Origin: Merdivivens faecigallinarum | GTDB taxonomy: Bacteria > Bacteroidota > Bacteroidia > Bacteroidales > UBA932 | Assembly (NCBI GenBank): GCA_017695055.1 | Contig: JADILY010000106.1 | Span: 1 to 12,606, forward strand | Direction of reading: 5' to 3' | Length of the DNA stretch: 12,606 nucleotides | Part shown: positions 12,405-12,606 of the stretch, one piece after another | Position numbering within the stretch: the stretch's first letter is position 1 | Layout: the number at the start of each line of letters is the position of its first letter | The notes under the pieces: generated by a model | What the model was told of the DNA's origin: nothing | What the model saw: only the letters and a program-made list of their open reading frames with translations | The model's database searches: none | Position numbers and translations under genes: made by a program

Positions 12405-12427
12405 AATGCAAACTTGTTTGCAATTGC
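12403..12427. repeat. Hairpin with 11-bp stem and one bulge
   Basis: GCAATGCAAAC pairs with GTTTGCAATTGC around a tiny TT loop, with one bulged base. No U-tract follows on either strand, so it is not an obvious intrinsic terminator. If the CDF transcript also begins at the upstream minus-strand -7 box (12457-12464), the hairpin would lie in its leader. Confidence 0.5.
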
Positions 12428-12456
12428 CGAGGCGTGAACAGTATTTCTGCCACAGG

Positions 12457-12464
12457 CAAATATA
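12457..12464 (-). promoter_or_regulatory. Isolated minus-strand -7-like box
   Basis: TATATTTG on the minus strand is identical to the CDF -7 box but has no -33 TTTG at the right distance. If active, it would start a transcript about 240 nt upstream of the CDF gene that includes the hairpins at 12296-12427. Confidence 0.25.
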
Positions 12465-12467
12465 CGC

Positions 12468-12480
12468 AGAAGCCGGGAGC
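12468..12480 (+). repeat. 13-bp direct repeat, copy 2
   Basis: This is an exact second copy of AGAAGCCGGGAGC from 12392-12404. It is followed by CTCG, which together with its final GC can pair with CGAGGC at 12428-12433. Confidence 0.5.
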
Positions 12481-12490
12481 CTCGTATTCG

Positions 12491-12585
12491 GGGGAAAGTG
12501 CCGCAAATTCGTGGAAATTTGGTTCACTTTCCCGTGAAAAACAGCGAAAATGGCGGTAAAATCAATATTTTCGAGGGGAAAGTGC
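12491..12585. repeat. Three-copy GGGAAAGTG motif with nested hairpin
   Basis: GGGGAAAGTGC occurs at 12491-12501 and 12575-12585, and its inverted core CACTTTCCC at 12525-12533. The first and inverted copies can form a 9-bp stem, with an inner 5-bp stem (AAATT at 12505-12509, AATTT at 12516-12520). It could be a set of binding sites for a regulator of the gene beyond the right edge. Confidence 0.45.
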
Positions 12586-12606
12586 ACCGAAAAAGCAGGA
12601 AAATGG

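Larger units (their letters stand above)
12212..12606. other. 395-bp right-end region without a credible gene
   Basis: Apart from the CDF promoter, the region contains short hairpins (12296-12310, 12382-12397, 12403-12427 and 12492-12533), a 13-bp direct repeat, three copies of a GGGAAAGTG motif in both orientations, a nine-A run (12317-12325) and an extra minus-strand TATATTTG at 12457-12464. The open frames here have no recognisable family features and irregular composition. It may be a long regulatory leader for the CDF gene, the control region of a gene beyond the window, or a decayed repeat. Confidence 0.5.

Noticed and set aside
12257..12587. Short open frames on both strands in the right-end region
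   Set aside because: Each overlaps the other strand's frame, contains repeats, and shows no domain, signal peptide or plausible start context.

Overview
The window reads as a chromosomal stretch from a member of the Bacteroidota, most likely order Bacteroidales (an Alistipes-like gut lineage would fit, but the sequence does not settle the genus). The reasons are Bacteroidota-type promoters (TAnnTTTG -7 boxes, in the best case with a TTTG -33 box 21 nt upstream), scarcity of Shine-Dalgarno sites, paired FKBP-type lipoproteins, an anaerobic sulfatase with its radical-SAM maturase, and a CD225/DUF2752 membrane protein pair. No tRNA, rRNA, CRISPR array, insertion sequence or phage gene was seen.

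Layout. (1) 1-146: divergent, interleaved promoters between a cut-off secreted-protein gene on the left (minus strand) and nrnA. (2) 147-6165: one compact plus-strand run of six genes: NrnA-type DHH phosphoesterase, two FKBP-fold lipoproteins, a MATE exporter, a cytidylate-kinase-like protein and a membrane-anchored serine hydrolase. Gaps are from -8 to 25 nt, so co-transcription is likely. (3) 6141-8456: minus-strand methyltransferase and Ser-type sulfatase; the methyltransferase tail overlaps the hydrolase tail by 25 bp. (4) 8457-8768: a 312-bp divergent intergenic region with a GC-rich 122-bp foldback element, a 17-bp direct repeat at 24-bp period and two -7 boxes facing the maturase. (5) 8769-9914: anaerobic sulfatase-maturating enzyme, divergent from its likely substrate. 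(6) 9944-11230: minus-strand CD225 protein, DUF2752 protein and 5-formyltetrahydrofolate cyclo-ligase, apparently an operon. (7) 11318-12211: minus-strand cation diffusion facilitator with an unusual Asp-Asp-Asn-Asp transport site. (8) 12212-12606: 395 bp with no credible gene but several hairpins and short repeats.

How the genes work together. The clearest pairing is sulfatase plus maturase: the sulfatase carries a serine where formylglycine must be made, which only a radical-SAM maturase can convert, and that enzyme is encoded across the intergenic region. The six-gene run mixes nucleotide housekeeping (NrnA, the kinase-like protein) with envelope functions (lipoproteins, exporter, serine hydrolase), with no obvious single pathway. 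The best candidates for something undescribed are the foldback element between the sulfatase and maturase genes, the altered metal site of the CDF transporter, and a 29-nt AT-rich sequence shared by two distant intergenic positions.
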